This document shows, piece after piece, positions 62,462-64,000 of a DNA stretch of 64,000 bases (position 1 is the first letter of the stretch; the number at the start of each line of letters is the position of its first letter). The notes beneath the pieces are model-generated. The model made no database searches. It saw nothing but the letters and a program-made list of their open reading frames with translations, and was not told the DNA's origin. Origin of the DNA: Sisyra terminalis (taxonomy: Eukaryota > Arthropoda > Insecta > Neuroptera > Sisyridae); the NCBI GenBank assembly GCA_958496175.1, contig OY292278.1, positions 33,232,001 to 33,296,000 of the forward strand, given 5' to 3'. The position numbers and the translations under genes were made by a program.

Positions 62462-62780
62462 TATGTTGATTGAACGTTTCTCCTCGTTATGTGAATTTTA
62501 TCTGGGCACCTTTTCTTTAGCGGCACAAACTTGGTTCATTTTTGTACAATATTTTATTTGTTTATTCGAAAAATTCAATTTTCAAATAAAAAAAAATGAT
62601 GAAACATTTCAACTTGTTTCGCACAAAATGTTTTAATGTTAGTGATGCTCGAAAATATTTAAATGCTTTTTATAATCATTATTTTATATGCTGAATGCAG
62701 TCATTTGAGGATATGGCTCACATAAATCGCATGCATTTGAAACTCGACAGACACTTCATCGTTAAATCATCATCATCATC
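62407..62780 (-). other. candidate 5' UTR exon with upstream ATGs preceding exon 1 coding sequence
   Basis: On the minus strand a long pyrimidine tract ends in TTTTTTTGCAG, with the exon beginning at 62780 (GATGATGATGATG). This looks like a strong splice acceptor about 320 bases before the start codon, so the coding start may sit in a second exon that has a mostly untranslated 5' part. Between the acceptor and the true start there are several short upstream frames, for example ATGATGATGATGATTTAA right at the exon edge and a 12-codon frame a few bases later. Such upstream frames usually lower translation. This is inferred from splice-site shape only. Confidence 0.4.
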
Positions 62781-64000
62781 CTGCAAAAAAACAAAACAAA
62801 TTAATATTACAGTCATTATTTTTCAAATAAAATATGATAAATGAGCAAGAAATTTCATTTTGAAATTACAATTTTTTGAAAAACGTTTTTATGAGCTCAT
62901 GTTTTTATGAAACTATAAAGCTTAATCGTTAACTAAATGATTTATGATGTGGTTAATATTGTTTTCAAAAAGATTCAAAAACCGTTTGTTAACCAAGTAA
63001 AAAAATTTCTCGACTCAACTTGTTTCCTTTAAACCGTCGTTGACATTTTCAATTTTTCTTCATTGGGAAAATAAAAATTTGTGGAATAAAATTGATGTTA
63101 AATCATATTTTTTGCCTATTTTATAACCATCAACTACGAACGAAATGTGCTCAGTTGTGTTTAATATTGAAAATTTAATACAGCACCCGACCCGATAAAG
63201 TTTCACCTTACCTAGAAAGCTTCCAAGTATTATTCTTTATTTAACGTTTAAATTTATGATTAAGTGCTTTCATAATACACATTTAAAGAAAACGCTTCGG
63301 TTTGTTTAAATTCCACATATTACTCTATATTCTATGACCTATTGCAGTAGGTACCAGTTCACGATAAGATGCTGTTTATTCTAACTGGGAAGTAAACTTT
63401 TGTAAACGATTGTAAGAATAAGCTATTTAAATAAACCATTTTATTCGGGTTATCAGTATAGAATTGCTGTAGTTATCAAATTGGATTAAGAGGACCATTG
63501 GATGAAGAAAAATATTAGGGACATGTGTCAAATAAAATTAACGAACGACCGAGTTCAACTCTCCGTTTTAATTACTTTATTTTTTAAGCTTATGGATTTT
63601 AAGCTGGGATTTTTTAAACAGACAAATTGCAAAAAAACGTATTTTTCCACCTACACTACCGCTCAAAAGTATTTGATTATTTAATTATCTCGATCCTGTT
63701 GTGGGCCATTCTTGTTGAATTTTTTTTCCAAAGATCTTCCTTTGAGATACAGCAATGTTTTCGTACATGTCGTTTAAGTTCATCCCATAAAAGCTTGATT
63801 GGTTTCAAATTAGGTGACTGTGAAGGCCATATCATTACTATAAAAATATTTCCTTCTTCTTTTCCTTTAATTTTTTTTATAAAGCTTCGAAGTGTGTTTT
63901 GGATCGATACCAAGTTGAAAAACAAATTGTAAACTAAATAACTGGTTTCCAGATGCCAAAAAATTGTTAGCTAAAATATCTCTATATCCTTCTTTGTCCA
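62781..64000. other. region upstream of the candidate 5' UTR exon
   Basis: If the acceptor at 62780 is real, this is intron inside the 5' UTR; if not, it is promoter-proximal flank. I see no convincing TATA box with initiator. The right end is occupied by a broken Tc1-like transposase; the remainder is AT-rich without other recognisable features. Confidence 0.4.
63660..64000 (-). pseudogene. Tc1-like transposase fragment, runs off the right edge
   Basis: On the minus strand from the edge: DKEGYRDILANNF, FQLGIDPKHTSKLYKKN, a stop and shift, then MIWPSQSPNLKPIKLLWDEL and KRHVRK. This is the second and third part of a Tc1-family DD(34)E catalytic domain. The normal QQDND becomes QLGID, so the second catalytic Asp is lost, and the usual PIE-LW becomes PIKLLW, so the third acidic residue is Lys. 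With the frameshift this copy cannot be active. The N-terminal DNA-binding part, if present, lies beyond base 64000. Confidence 0.75.

Noticed and set aside
62391..62636. Plus-strand open frame of 81 codons
   Set aside because: It is antisense to the signal-peptide exon, which has better support from splice phase and upstream stop.
1..64000. CRISPR arrays, bacterial operons, integrated viral genes
   Set aside because: No regularly spaced repeats with unique spacers, no prokaryotic gene layout and no viral coding motifs were seen.

Overview
The window is AT-rich, spliced eukaryotic DNA from an insect; a beetle-like large genome is plausible, but the species cannot be fixed from sequence alone. 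Nearly all of it belongs to one gene on the minus strand: a Beaten path (Beat) family secreted, two-immunoglobulin-domain axon-guidance and synaptic-recognition protein, closest to the Beat-II subgroup as far as I can judge from memory of the family. I could place five coding exons whose reading phases join exactly: exon 1 (signal peptide, 62407-62461), exon 2 (28983-29191), exon 3 (18114-18249), exon 4 (15885-16018) and exon 5 (716-1022). Together they give 280 codons. The C-terminal exon or exons lie beyond base 1, and the transcription start is probably beyond, or close to, base 64000. The introns are about 33.2, 10.7, 2.1 and 14.9 kb.

The rest is intron, filled with old, mostly broken mobile DNA. 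There are hAT-like MITEs of two families (1.75, 2.2, 13.0, 13.7, 13.9, 32.2 and 38.6 kb), one of which is inserted in an older repeat. A tRNA-derived SINE is present in four copies (5.3, 7.4, 31.6 and 55.4 kb). Remnants of LINE reverse transcriptase occur at 11.3, 21.0, 21.6-22.2, 59.2-59.6 and 59.6-59.8 kb. Tc1-like transposase fragments lie at 30.3 kb and at the right edge. A fold-back family (37.4 and 60.6-61.2 kb) carries a small hairpin whose two arms show a compensatory base change. Smaller inverted and tandem repeats are scattered throughout.

No other intact protein-coding gene, tRNA, rRNA or CRISPR array was recognised, and nothing bacterial or viral. The open frames of 60-110 codons across the introns look like chance frames or frames inside repeats. 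The most useful results are the reconstructed long-intron beat gene with its remote signal-peptide exon, a pair of frame-preserving alternative donors after exon 5, the covarying hairpin of the fold-back element, and a CpG-richer, repeat-poor block at 33.7-34.5 kb that could be an intronic regulatory region.
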